Below, in pieces: positions 21,902 to 30,307 of a stretch of 64,000 nt of DNA. The notes beneath the pieces were generated by a model, which was not told where the DNA came from, did no database searches, and saw nothing but the letters and a program-made list of their open reading frames with translations. Source of the stretch: an uncultured Opitutia bacterium (lineage in GTDB: Bacteria > Verrucomicrobiota > Verrucomicrobiia > Opitutales > UBA953). Position 1 is the stretch's first letter. Each line of letters opens with the position of its first letter. Made by a program: the position numbers and the translations under genes. Location: the NCBI GenBank assembly GCA_945957395.1, contig CAMFKE010000005.1, positions 188,001-252,000 of the forward strand, written 5' to 3'.

Positions 21902-23116
21902 ATGAACAAAGCCAAGGCGCTGCTCGCCGCCGTCATATTTATCCTGCTCGTCGTCGGCGTATTCCAACATTTCCACGACGACCCGCCGCCGGACCTCAGC
22001 CGTTTCTCGCGCCCCGCGCACGACCCGGCCGCCTACGCGAGGGTTGAGGCGATATCGAACGCACTAAGGACTCACCACCGGCAATATGCGCCGAAAGAGC
22101 CCGGCGACCCGACATCCAGGGATGCACTTTTCAGCCTGGCGCTGAAGCGAGATGACAACGCGGTACGGGCATTGCGCAGACATCTTAAATCGAATGAGAT
22201 CGCGCTCTCCGTCGCCCGAGAACTTGTCACGCTCAAGACATTCTCATTCCCGCCTTGGGATGACCAGACTTGGCCCTCCCCCCTAAGCGCCATGCTCTTC
22301 GACGCGCATCGACTGCTTCTGGCGGACGCATTGCTCGCGATAAACGAAGGACGCAGGGATGACGCTTGGATGACCCTATGCAGCGGCATTGAATCAGCCC
22401 GAGTCCGAGACCAAGCGAGCGGCTCCCTCCTCGCCTCCGGCATCAACCTTGTCTGTGAAAAGAGGCTGCTCGAAATGCTTGAAGCGCTTTGCGCCGAAGA
22501 AACCGAGCCGCAGCGACTAAAAGCCGTCTTGGCCCGACTGGATAAGAGCAAACCCGACCCGCTCACCCTTTTCCGGGCGGCTGCTTCCGGCGAGATGTTG
22601 TACATCGCCGACCGGATCAGAGTCTCTGGTGGCGGAAGCGTTTTGCATCGGCTCATTCATACTCCTAGCGCCCCGAATCAAACGCTCCGAGAAAAAGCCC
22701 GGGAGCAGTTGAACAACCTCCACCTGTACTGGCTGTGGATAAATACGCTCCCGAATGCCACCATGGCCAATCATGCGCACATCGTGGATGAGGAAATCGC
22801 CGACCCGTCTACCCATCGTCCGGTTCCGCCGCCCGTCAATGACCCTTTTCTCGTGCTGCGCCGCAACGCCGGCGGACTCGAAGGCGAAAAATGCATACCC
22901 GAAGAGATATCCTGGTGCCGTGCGCGGTGTTTCGATACCCGCCTGCGCCACGACCGGCTGCGCCTGAGTCTCGCCCTGCGCATCTATGCGCTCGAACACG
23001 AGGGACGCCACCCCGCCACGCTCGCCGAACTCGTGCCGGACCTCCTGCCCGAGGTGCCGGCCAATGTCCTCGACGGCAAACCGTTCCTCTACGACCCGGT
23101 GACCGGCAGCTTCTGA
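21902..23116 (+). CDS. Membrane-anchored protein of unknown function
   Basis: 404 residues with one N-terminal transmembrane segment (about residues 5-22, LLAAVIFILLVVGVF) and a mostly helical extracytoplasmic domain. The final 45 residues, ALRIYALEHEGRHPATLAEL through DGKPFLYDP, match a layout common in verrucomicrobial and planctomycetal secreted proteins, where a helix is followed by PxxLxxLVPxxLPxxPxDxxDGKPxxY. That resembles the end of type II pseudopilins. I do not recognise the rest. Its base composition is a little less GC-rich than the genes upstream. It lies 132 bases after the ATPase stop and ends at a strong bidirectional terminator. Confidence 0.72.
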   Translation: MNKAKALLAAVIFILLVVGVFQHFHDDPPPDLSRFSRPAHDPAAYARVEAISNALRTHHRQYAPKEPGDPTSRDALFSLALKRDDNAVRALRRHLKSNEIALSVARELVTLKTFSFPPWDDQTWPSPLSAMLFDAHRLLLADALLAINEGRRDDAWMTLCSGIESARVRDQASGSLLASGINLVCEKRLLEMLEALCAEETEPQRLKAVLARLDKSKPDPLTLFRAAASGEMLYIADRIRVSGGGSVLHRLIHTPSAPNQTLREKAREQLNNLHLYWLWINTLPNATMANHAHIVDEEIADPSTHRPVPPPVNDPFLVLRRNAGGLEGEKCIPEEISWCRARCFDTRLRHDRLRLSLALRIYALEHEGRHPATLAELVPDLLPEVPANVLDGKPFLYDPVTGSF

Positions 23117-23217
23117 ACGAAGGCGGCGGCGATTTCCTTGACCCCCGCAGGGCGCGCGGCACGGACTTGGCGGCTTCGGCGTTGGGTATGCGCGGCGAGG
23201 ACGCCGCGCCCACGGCG

Positions 23218-23257
23218 AAAAAAAAGCCGCCGGCGCAGGGAGCGCAGGCGGCTTTTT
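23218..23257. terminator. Bidirectional terminator between convergent genes
   Basis: AAGCCGCC pairs with GGCGGCTT, with A-run and T-run flanks on both sides. It serves the plus-strand gene ending at 23116 and dnaA ending at 23292 on the minus strand. Confidence 0.88.
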
Positions 23258-23291
23258 CGAGGCGGGCGAGGACGCCCGCGCTCCGGCAATC

Positions 23292-24707
23292 TCAGACGAC
23301 GGCGCCGAACTGGTTGAGGAGCGCCTCGATGGCGCGCTTCTCCTTGGGGTCGACCTCCATGCGGCCTTCCACGGTCTTGCGGGCGTGGATGACGGTGCCG
23401 TGGTCGCGGCCGCCGAAGGCTTCGCCGATGGCGACGAGGGAGAGGTCGGTGAGGCGCGTGCACAGGAACATGGCGATCTGGCGCGGCCAGGCGATATTGG
23501 CGGTGCGACGCTTGCCGGTCATGTCGCCCAGGGTGAGGTTGTAGCGCTCGGCCACCTTGCGCATGATCTGGTCGGCGGTGACCTGCGTGGCGCCCTCGTC
23601 GATGAGGATGTCGTGCAGCAGCTGCTCCAGACGGGCCACGGTGAGCTCGCGGTTGCCGCCCAGTCCGGCGTAGCCGGCCACGCGGGTGATGGCGCCCTCA
23701 AGGTTGCGCACATTGCGCACGATGCGCGTGGCGAGGAACTCGACGACCTCGCGCGAGAGCTTCACGCCGCGGTTGGCGGCCTTGCGCTCGACGATGGCCA
23801 TACGCGTCTCCAGACCGGGCGTCTGCACATCGGCGGTCATGCCGCCCTGGAAGCGCGACACGAGGCGGTCGGAGAGGTCCTTGATCTCCTTCACCGGACG
23901 GTCGCTGGTGAGGATCACCTGCTTGTGGTTGATCTGCAGGTGGTTGAAGATGTTGAAGAACTCCTCCTGCGTGCCGACCTTGCCGGAGAGGAACTGGATG
24001 TCGTCGATGAGGAGCACATCCACATCGCGGTACTTCTTTTTGAACTCGTTGGTCTTCTGGTACTTCTCGGCGTCGCCGGGGGCGCGCACCGCGTGGATGT
24101 ACTCGTCGGTGAAGGCCTCGCAGGTCACATACACGATGCGGGCGCGCGGGTTCTTGCGCATCACGCTGTGCGCGACGCCGTGCATGAGGTGGGTCTTGCC
24201 CAGGCCCGTGTTGCCCCAGATGAGCAGCGGGTTGTACAGGTGGCCGGGGTCGTTCGCCACGGCCGTGGCGGCCGAGAAGGCCAGCTCGTTCTCCGGGCCC
24301 ACGATGAAGTTGTCGAAGGTGTTGGCGGCCTTGATCGCCGGCGGCGGCGGCAGCGTCTCGGCGGCGGGCATGCGCACGCGCGGCGCGGGCTCCACCGCGG
24401 GCGCGGCGGGCGCGGGCGACTCGGACTCGGGCGCCACGACGCGCACGGTCAGGGTGCGCCCGGCGGCGGTCGTGAGATGACGCGACAGCAGTTCCTGGTA
24501 CTGAGCGTTGGTGTTCACCCACACCTCGGCCATCAATGAAGGCGCCTGCAACACCACGGTGTCGCCGTCGCGGCCCAGGCACTCCATGCCCTCGAAGAGG
24601 TGCGAGAAATCATGGCGCGACACGGCGCTGCCAAGGGATTCCTTGGCGGTGTTCCAAATCGAGTTTTCGAGGGCGGTGGAAATCATGGGGAAGGTCGCCC
24701 GACTCAT
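23292..24707 (-). CDS. dnaA: Chromosomal replication initiator DnaA
   Basis: 471 residues with all four DnaA domains. Domain I contains WNTAKESLG. Domain II is a Pro/Ala-rich linker. Domain III is AAA+ with Walker A GNTGLGKTH, Walker B VLLIDDIQFL and sensor regions. Domain IV has the DNA-binding signature AFGGRDHGTVIHA. The start is either ATG 24707 or ATG 24686 (MISTALENSIW); the shorter fits family N-termini equally well. dnaN and recF are not adjacent. The 5' gap holds DnaA-box-like sites, one ending only 16 bases from the start codon, which suggests autoregulation and a possible origin. Confidence 0.97.
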   Translation of the reverse strand: MSRATFPMISTALENSIWNTAKESLGSAVSRHDFSHLFEGMECLGRDGDTVVLQAPSLMAEVWVNTNAQYQELLSRHLTTAAGRTLTVRVVAPESESPAPAAPAVEPAPRVRMPAAETLPPPPAIKAANTFDNFIVGPENELAFSAATAVANDPGHLYNPLLIWGNTGLGKTHLMHGVAHSVMRKNPRARIVYVTCEAFTDEYIHAVRAPGDAEKYQKTNEFKKKYRDVDVLLIDDIQFLSGKVGTQEEFFNIFNHLQINHKQVILTSDRPVKEIKDLSDRLVSRFQGGMTADVQTPGLETRMAIVERKAANRGVKLSREVVEFLATRIVRNVRNLEGAITRVAGYAGLGGNRELTVARLEQLLHDILIDEGATQVTADQIMRKVAERYNLTLGDMTGKRRTANIAWPRQIAMFLCTRLTDLSLVAIGEAFGGRDHGTVIHARKTVEGRMEVDPKEKRAIEALLNQFGAVV

Positions 24708-24722
24708 CGGGCTTGGAAAAAA

Positions 24723-24731
24723 TTATTCACA
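24723..24731 (+). promoter_or_regulatory. DnaA-box-like site near dnaA start
   Basis: TTATTCACA fits TTWTNCACA. It lies 16 bases upstream of the dnaA ATG at 24707, a position suited to autorepression. Confidence 0.6.
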
Positions 24732-25008
24732 GTTCGGAAAGTGTTCCTGGACGGCGAGTTAGCCGCGCACGCCGGGGGTGACGCCGGAGAGGTAAAAACC
24801 CCGGAAGAAGCCGACCAAAGACGAGCGTACGCGACCTCCCCGGCCGACGCCGGAGGCGCAGCAGGAATGGGACGGACGATGGTCAAAGGGGGTCATGCTC
24901 AAAGGTGGGGGGAGGAAGGCTAAGGTGGTCTCGGCGTGGGGGAAGCCGAAAGTGGAGGGGCGAACCTGCTCCCGGTGAAGTGAGTCGCAAGGTGAACTTC
25001 CCCACAGG

Positions 25009-25017
25009 TTATTCACA
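25009..25017 (+). promoter_or_regulatory. Second DnaA-box-like site
   Basis: An exact second copy of TTATTCACA, preceded at 24998-25006 by a weaker TTCCCCACA in the same orientation. Confidence 0.6.
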
Positions 25018-25331
25018 CCCGCCCTGCGAACAGTTTTCCCCGATTTCTCTCTTGCCGGGAAAATCGTCCGGAGGGCGAAGTCGCCGGCGCCCGCAACGAT
25101 GCCCGTTGCACGCCCGTGACACCGCCGCTCAAGAGCAATGTTTGTAAAATTCGGCGGTCCACCCCCGGGCCTGTTTGACCCAACCGGACACCCGCTTGCG
25201 TGAACTGTCGGGCCGATTTCACAAAACGATTTCTTATAGAAAGAAACCGGGCGGGAAAAATTCCGTGCTCGGAACAAGATTTTCCGGACCCGCACGATCC
25301 CGAAGGGACCGTGAGGGGGCGGCCCACCGCC

Positions 25332-26318
25332 CTACTCCGACTCGACCCGGCAGCGGGCGACGAGCTCGCGCAGGTCGGAGAGCGTGTCGCAGCGGTTGAG
25401 CGAGGCGCGCAGCTTGCGGCAGCCCGGGATGCCGTGGGTGAGCGACTGGAATTTGCTGGAGGCCCACCGGATGTCCTGGGTGTCGCGGCGGATGTTGGGC
25501 AGTTCCACCAGCATCTCGGCGTAGCGCAGCAGGGTGTCCCACCGCTCGTCATGCGTGGGCGGCGGAGGCGGCCGCAGGCCGGCCAGCGCCGCCTTGATTT
25601 CGGGGAAAACCCACGGATTGCCCAGCGCGCCGCGCCCGATCATGAGCCCGGACACCTTGGTCTGCTCGCGCCGGCGCACGGCGTCGGCGCCGCTGCGGAT
25701 GTCGCCGTTGCCGATGACCGGCACGGACACGGCCTCGGCGACCTTGCCGATCTCGTTCCAGTCCGCCTCGCCGGAATAGCCCTGCTCCTTGGTGCGACCG
25801 TGCACGGCGATGGCTTGGATGCCCACGCCTTCCAGACGCCGGGCGATGTCCACGGCCACGAGACAGCTGTGGTCCCAGCCCAGGCGCATCTTGGCGGTGA
25901 CCGGCACCCCGGCGGGCACGGCGGCGATCACCTCGCGGGCGATCTGCACGAGCAGGTCGGGGCAGCGCAGCAGACCGGAGCCGGCGTTCTGCTCCACCAC
26001 CTTCACGGCGGGACAGCCGAAATTGATGTCGATAAAGTCCGGGCGCACGCGCTCGGCGAGCAGGGCGGCGGCGCGGGCCATGCTGTCGGGCTTGGCGCCG
26101 AAGATCTGCACGCCCATCGGGCGCTGTTCGTGCGAGAAATCCACCATGTGCCAGGCCCGGTTGATCTCGCGCACGAGCGGCTCGGACTGCACGAACTCGG
26201 TCACCATCACATCCGCGCCCTGCTCCTTGCACAGCTGGCGGAACGCGAAGTCGGTGAACCCGGCCATCGGGGCCAGATACAGCGGGAACTTGCCGTCAGC
26301 GAACCAGGGAAGGGACAT
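25332..26318 (-). CDS. dus: tRNA-dihydrouridine synthase
   Basis: FMN enzyme that reduces specific uridines in tRNA D-loops. 328 residues with the family blocks LAPMAGFTDFAFRQLC, DINFGCPAVKVV (active-site Cys in GCP), TAKMRLGWD, IAVHGRTKEQGYSG and VIGNGDIRSGADA, plus GLMIGRGALGNPW. It looks DusB-like, but the exact subfamily is not certain. The ATG at 26318 starts MSLPWFADGKFPLYLAPMAG. Pyrimidine/purine-rich words fill the gap to the hpn fusion gene upstream of it. Confidence 0.93.
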   Translation of the reverse strand: MSLPWFADGKFPLYLAPMAGFTDFAFRQLCKEQGADVMVTEFVQSEPLVREINRAWHMVDFSHEQRPMGVQIFGAKPDSMARAAALLAERVRPDFIDINFGCPAVKVVEQNAGSGLLRCPDLLVQIAREVIAAVPAGVPVTAKMRLGWDHSCLVAVDIARRLEGVGIQAIAVHGRTKEQGYSGEADWNEIGKVAEAVSVPVIGNGDIRSGADAVRRREQTKVSGLMIGRGALGNPWVFPEIKAALAGLRPPPPPTHDERWDTLLRYAEMLVELPNIRRDTQDIRWASSKFQSLTHGIPGCRKLRASLNRCDTLSDLRELVARCRVESE

Positions 26319-26425
26319 GGAAGTGGTTTTCAGTGTTCGGTTTTCTGTTCAAACGGTGGTCCCGACTCAGTAAATCGCGCCGAGGGCGAACCTTTCCTCT
26401 CTTATCTTCAATCTTCCCTCTCCAA
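26319..26425. repeat. Two unmatched repeat halves between dus and the hpn fusion
   Basis: The left half has the words GGTTTTCAGTGTTCGG and TTTTCTGTTC directly 5' of dus. The right half is a pyrimidine-rich run ending at the stop codon of the next gene. They resemble the arms of the other intergenic inverted repeats but do not pair with each other. Confidence 0.4.
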
Positions 26426-28603
26426 TCAGAGCGCCTCCGCGACGGCGAAGCCGCTTTGGGCGGCGGATTCGAGGGTGGCGGGCAGTCCGGTGGCCGTCCA
26501 GTCGCCGGCCAGGAACAGGTTCGCCACGGGCGTCTTGGCGCCGGGGCGCGTAACGCCGTCGGGCAGGCGCGTGGCGAAGGTGGCGTCCTTGCACTTGCAC
26601 ACGAACGAGTGCTTCACGGCGAAACCCTTCGATTCCGGGAAAGCCTTCTCCAGTTCGGCCACGGTGCGCGCGACGATCGTGTCGGCGTCGGCCGAGGCCC
26701 AGTCGGCCGGCGGAGCGGAAAGGGTGACGGCGCACCGGTGCAGCCCGGCGGGCGCGCCGGCGGCGGTGCGGTCGAACACCCACTGAACCGGCGAATCGAG
26801 CACGCCGATCATGGCCTCGCGCGTCACCGGCTTGTCGGTGAACAGGTGGACGTTGAGAATCTCGTTGCCGCCCAGCGCCGAAGCCAGCCGGGAGTCCACG
26901 GCGCCCGCCGGGGCGAGCGCGGCGGCGGCCTTCCACGGCACGGCCAGCACGAAGGCGTCGGCCTCGACCGTCGTGCCGTCGGCGAGCTCGGCGGCGCTCA
27001 CGCGGCCGGACTCGACGCGCAGCGACTTCACCTGGGCGCGCGTGCGCACGGAGCCGCCGGTGGCGGAAAGGCTCAGGGAAAGCTCGGGCTCGAACACCTC
27101 GGCGAGCCCGTCGCGCGCCAGCAACACGGCGCCGGCGGCCTTGTCGGCGAACAGCGAGCGGCGCAGCGTCTCGCGCAGCGCGCCGGCGTCACCGGCGGAA
27201 AGGGGTTCGTTGAGCGCGGCCAGGCAGAACGGTTCCCACAGCGCGCGCACCGCGCCGGGCGTGGCGCCCAGCCGGGCCAGCCACGCCGCGCCGGTCTCAC
27301 CGGGCTCGGGTTGCGCGCCCAGGCGCAGGGCCGCGCCGACATTGAGCACCGACAGCTTGTCGGCGAAGGACAGTTCGGAGAACCCGAGCACCGCGCCCAG
27401 CCCGTGCAACGGCTGCGGCCACGACGCGCGCAGGCGCGACTCGCGACCTGCGGCGCGGTATTTCACATCCAGAGCGCCGGTCGTGGCGAACTTGCCGCGC
27501 ACGCCGAGCAGGTCGGCGAGCCCAAGGAAAGCGTCGTAGCAGCCCATCACGGCGTGCTGACCGTTGTCGAGCGTCACGCCGGTGGGCGCGTGCTTGAAGC
27601 TGGAGGCGCGGCCGCCCAGGGCGCTCTTGGCCTCGAGCAGGGTGACCGTGTGGCCCTCGCGCGCCAGCGCCACGGCCGACGCGATGCCGGCGACGCCGCC
27701 GCCGATGACCGCCACGCGCCTGGGCGCGGTCTTCACGGCCTGCGGTCGCTTCAGCTCCGCCAGCGTGCGACGCATGAGGGAGATTTTTTCCCACTTGGAA
27801 AGGCGCACGCGCTCCACGGTGAGGCGGAATCCGCGCTCCCGGATTTTTTCCAGAATGGCCTCGTAGAAGGAGCCCATGACGAACGCCGCCTTGAGCGCCT
27901 CGCGGTCGTCGGGGTGCACCAGCCGTCGGGTCTTGTTGAAGAAATGCTTGGCGCGGAAGTACTGCAGGCGGAACAGCGCGGCCGTCGCCTCGGGCTTCTT
28001 GGCCGGGTCGAGCAGGTCATCCTTGGTCACGCCGAAGGCCGCCATCTCGCGGAGCGGCAGGTACACGCGGCCCAGCTGCACGCGGTCCTCGACCACATCG
28101 CGCAGGATGTTGGTGAACTGGAGCGCGTAGCCCATGGCCAGGGCGAACTCCTCCGACATCGGGTGCCGGCAGCCGAAGATGCGGATGGACACCAAGCCCA
28201 CCGCCGACGCCACGCCATAGCAGTAGCGTTGAACCTCCTCGAAGGTCTCGTAGGTGCGTTCAACAATGTCCATCGAGACACCGTCGATGATGTCCAACAG
28301 CGGCTGCAGCGGCACGCCGAACGCCTTCACCACCTCGCCCAGCTCGCGGCCGAGCGCGTCGTGCGGGGCTGCGGAGCCGTCGAAGTAGCCGCGGAGGGTG
28401 GCGCGCCAGGCGTCGAGCATGGCGTGTTTCTGGGCGTCCGTCGGGCCGGGCTCGTCGGCGATGTCGTCGGCCACGCGGCAGAACGCGTAAAAGACCTCCA
28501 TGCCGCGACGGCGCTCGGGCGAGAGCCCGGCGAGCTTGAAGGCGAGGGCCAGGTTGGACGCGTTGCGCGCGGTCACCTGGGCGGTGTCATCGGTGGAAGC
28601 CAT
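26426..28603 (-). CDS. Squalene/phytoene synthase fused to HpnE-like FAD desaturase
   Basis: 725 residues from the ATG at 28603, two enzymes in one chain. Residues 1-275 form a trans-isoprenyl diphosphate synthase with Asp-rich motifs DDIAD (46-50) and RDVVED (168-173), closest in layout to HpnD (presqualene diphosphate synthase). Residues 295-725 form an amine-oxidase/phytoene-desaturase-type flavoprotein with VAVIGGGVAGIASAVALA and LLEAKSALGGRASSF, and a C-terminal NLFLAGDWTATGLPATLESA typical of HpnE. HpnC/D/E together make squalene from farnesyl diphosphate, so hopanoid or related triterpenoid synthesis is the likely role; a carotenoid product cannot be excluded. No hpnC or shc gene is present here. 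The longer frame to 28765 runs through a repeat. Confidence 0.88.
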   Translation of the reverse strand: MASTDDTAQVTARNASNLALAFKLAGLSPERRRGMEVFYAFCRVADDIADEPGPTDAQKHAMLDAWRATLRGYFDGSAAPHDALGRELGEVVKAFGVPLQPLLDIIDGVSMDIVERTYETFEEVQRYCYGVASAVGLVSIRIFGCRHPMSEEFALAMGYALQFTNILRDVVEDRVQLGRVYLPLREMAAFGVTKDDLLDPAKKPEATAALFRLQYFRAKHFFNKTRRLVHPDDREALKAAFVMGSFYEAILEKIRERGFRLTVERVRLSKWEKISLMRRTLAELKRPQAVKTAPRRVAVIGGGVAGIASAVALAREGHTVTLLEAKSALGGRASSFKHAPTGVTLDNGQHAVMGCYDAFLGLADLLGVRGKFATTGALDVKYRAAGRESRLRASWPQPLHGLGAVLGFSELSFADKLSVLNVGAALRLGAQPEPGETGAAWLARLGATPGAVRALWEPFCLAALNEPLSAGDAGALRETLRRSLFADKAAGAVLLARDGLAEVFEPELSLSLSATGGSVRTRAQVKSLRVESGRVSAAELADGTTVEADAFVLAVPWKAAAALAPAGAVDSRLASALGGNEILNVHLFTDKPVTREAMIGVLDSPVQWVFDRTAAGAPAGLHRCAVTLSAPPADWASADADTIVARTVAELEKAFPESKGFAVKHSFVCKCKDATFATRLPDGVTRPGAKTPVANLFLAGDWTATGLPATLESAAQSGFAVAEAL

Positions 28604-28646
28604 GGAAAAGGCGCGCAGTGTCGGGGCGGTGAGAAGCCGGGCAAAT

Positions 28647-28678
28647 GAAAAAGCCGCCCGGCAAAGGGCGGCTCTTTT
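28647..28678. terminator. Terminator downstream of the HTH gene
   Basis: AGCCGCCC/GGGCGGCT stem with A/T runs on both sides. On the minus strand it follows the small HTH gene and is T-rich at the 3' end. Confidence 0.8.
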
Positions 28679-28802
28679 GAAAAGTAAGAAGTAAGAAGGC
28701 GGAGATGCGAAATGGGGCGCGATATCGGATTCTTCAAACAGCGCCGGGGGTCGCGAGCGACACACCCATTTCTGACTTCACCCGTCTATCTTCTCACTTT
28801 CC
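28678..28802. repeat. Imperfect inverted repeat between hpn fusion and HTH gene
   Basis: The left arm (28679-28718, words AAGTAAGAAGTAAGAAGG and GAAATGGGG) and right arm (28763-28802) match at about 28 of 40 positions when inverted, and many mismatches are purine-for-purine. The spacer is 44 bases. Confidence 0.7.
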
Positions 28803-28816
28803 GAACGCTTTCGCGC

Positions 28817-29194
28817 TTAGGCCTTGAGGATGTTGTACACCGAGGGGGTGGACAGACCGTATTCCTTGGCGATGGTCGGGGCCTTCTTGCCGGAAGCGGC
28901 GGCGGCCTTCACCTTGGCGCGCAGCTCGTCGGTGATGGTGGCGCGGGGGCGGCGGCCGGCCTTGGGGGCCTTGCCGGCAGCCTTGGCGCCGGCCGGGGTC
29001 AGTTCGCGCAGGGCGTCGATGAGCTCCTTGATGGAGCTGAAGCCGACTTCCTTGTGCAGGTTGGCAAGGCGGCGGCTCTGCTCGGCGGCATGCCACTCGG
29101 CGGCGGCGGCCTTGCGGGCCTGCTCGGCGGCGGCGGAGACGAGGGCGGCTTCATATTCGGCCTGGCTGTTGAAATGGAAGGGCTGGATGGACAT
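28817..29194 (-). CDS. Small DNA-binding protein with coiled coil and resolvase-type HTH
   Basis: 125 residues. The N-terminal half is a charged alpha-helix rich in Ala, Glu and Arg, likely a coiled coil. A basic hinge GKAPKAGRRPRAT follows, then ITDELRAKVKAAAASGKK and APTIAKEYGLSTPSVYNIL, a helix-turn-helix like the C-terminal DNA-binding domain of Hin-type recombinases. There is no catalytic recombinase domain, so it is more likely a nucleoid-associated or regulatory protein. Its upstream region is AT-rich, contains the perfect palindrome GTTCGttCGAAC at 29221-29232, and opens into a 1.1 kb non-coding stretch. A terminator lies at its 3' end. Confidence 0.8.
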   Translation of the reverse strand: MSIQPFHFNSQAEYEAALVSAAAEQARKAAAAEWHAAEQSRRLANLHKEVGFSSIKELIDALRELTPAGAKAAGKAPKAGRRPRATITDELRAKVKAAAASGKKAPTIAKEYGLSTPSVYNILKA

Positions 29195-29220
29195 GGTTTT
29201 TATATTTAGGGTTGGTTTAA

Positions 29221-29232
29221 GTTCGTTCGAAC
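29221..29232. promoter_or_regulatory. Palindrome GTTCGttCGAAC upstream of HTH gene
   Basis: A perfect 5+5 inverted repeat with a 2-base centre, 26 bases 5' of the HTH gene's start codon, in an AT-rich context. A possible operator for its own product; single site, so uncertain. Confidence 0.3.
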
Positions 29233-29797
29233 ATCCGCACTTTCTGCATCACCGGTTTATATGACAAGAGAAATGTTCAAAACAAGCGCCCCCTGTTTCA
29301 AATATTCAGACCCGACAAACTTTTCACGGACGCGTGCATTTTAAGAACGCAATCCGGCCGAAGCGCTCCCGCCAAAGCGACAAAGTCAAACCGTGCGACA
29401 AAACCCAAAGCGGGACTATTAGAACATACAGGCTAACAGGAACCTGCCAAGTTGGCCCAAGATAAGCCGAACACCCACCCCTGTCATCGATAGCGAAACT
29501 TGAGCAGATTAACCTCTCACGCGCAGATCACGCGAGCGGAGGCGCATATTCCGGCGCGCAAATCATCAAACCGGACTCACCGCGGGATTAGAATGCGGCG
29601 AAGCCTCTGGAGGCGCCGCCCACGGGGCTCAAACACAGCAAAGCTTTCGCTCAAGCCCCTCCGAGCCAGGAACTTCGTGTGGCTTTAAGCGAAGCCAGGA
29701 GCGGCGAACGGCTGCGTGCATAGCACTAAAACAATTCTCCGCCCTCGCCCCCCCCCGGATATCCGAATTCACGAAAATCACCGACAACCGGAATAAC

Positions 29798-29902
29798 GGT
29801 GCAATCGGGCTGAATGTTCGGGTTTCGATTCTCCCAGTCGTCGCGCTCGAGCACGAGAGGACGGGGTGCAATCGGGCTGAATGTTCGGGTTTCGATTCTC
29901 CC
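29798..29902. repeat. Two exact 38-base direct repeats with 29-base spacer
   Basis: Copies at 29798-29835 and 29865-29902, each starting GGTGCAATCGGGCTGA and ending CGATTCTCCC, are identical over 38 bases. The 67-base period and repeat/spacer sizes resemble a CRISPR unit. There is no third copy at the expected positions, no internal dyad typical of many CRISPR repeats and no cas gene in the window. It may be a decayed or minimal array, or an unrelated tandem duplication. Confidence 0.75.
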
Positions 29903-30205
29903 CGGGATGACTTACAAAAGCTGTGCCGTAAGCGAGATTCGGATGAAAGTGCCGACGACATCGCCCCAACACCATCGTCGAACGTCCGTCCTCAAAAATA
30001 AACGGCGCTCCATCTTTTTCCAAGACAGGAGCCGGACCGTGACAATCGACCGAACGACAAGCTGAATCCATGCACCGGATACGCAATCGAACGATGATTC
30101 CGACCGACTTTTCAAACGGCTCCCCGGCCGAATAACACGCTTTTTTTCAGAGACCCAAGGGCATGCAACCGGCGGATAAATACGCCGTCACGAAACACCC
30201 CGGCC

Positions 30206-30254
30206 AAAAAAACGACCGCATCGGCCGAGGCCAAAAGCCCCCTGCCGATGCGGT
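30206..30254 (-). terminator. Terminator of the SpoU methyltransferase gene
   Basis: The perfect 10-bp stem CCGCATCGGC/GCCGATGCGG closes a hairpin followed on the minus strand by TCG and seven T residues. Confidence 0.85.
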
Positions 30255-30307
30255 GCGCGAATACGCCGCATCACCCTGCGGTGCCACGGCGTCTTTTTCG
30301 GAACAAA

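Larger units (their letters stand above)
24708..25331. other. oriC: Candidate oriC region upstream of dnaA
   Basis: A 624-base gene-free stretch between dus and dnaA. It contains two TTATTCACA sites (24723-24731 and 25009-25017), one weaker TTCCCCACA immediately before the second, and AT-rich patches around 25127-25150 and 25210-25265 that contrast with the GC-rich surroundings. This combination next to dnaA is typical of bacterial origins, but the box number is modest and cumulative GC skew was not calculated. No gene is supported here. Confidence 0.5.
29195..30307. other. 1.1 kb region without a supported gene
   Basis: Lower GC than both flanks, with stops in most frames and no ORF whose product looks like a real protein. 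It holds the likely promoter of the small HTH gene at its left end (with palindrome 29221-29232), a pair of exact 38-base direct repeats near 29.8 kb, a C-rich run at about 29748-29756, and the terminator of the SpoU methyltransferase at its right end. The middle may encode an RNA or be decayed sequence; I cannot tell. Confidence 0.6.

Noticed and set aside
29629-29961. 110-residue ORF with an internal repeat (GESKPEHSARLH type)
   Set aside because: The amino-acid repeat is only the translation of the 38-base DNA repeat; no other sign of coding.
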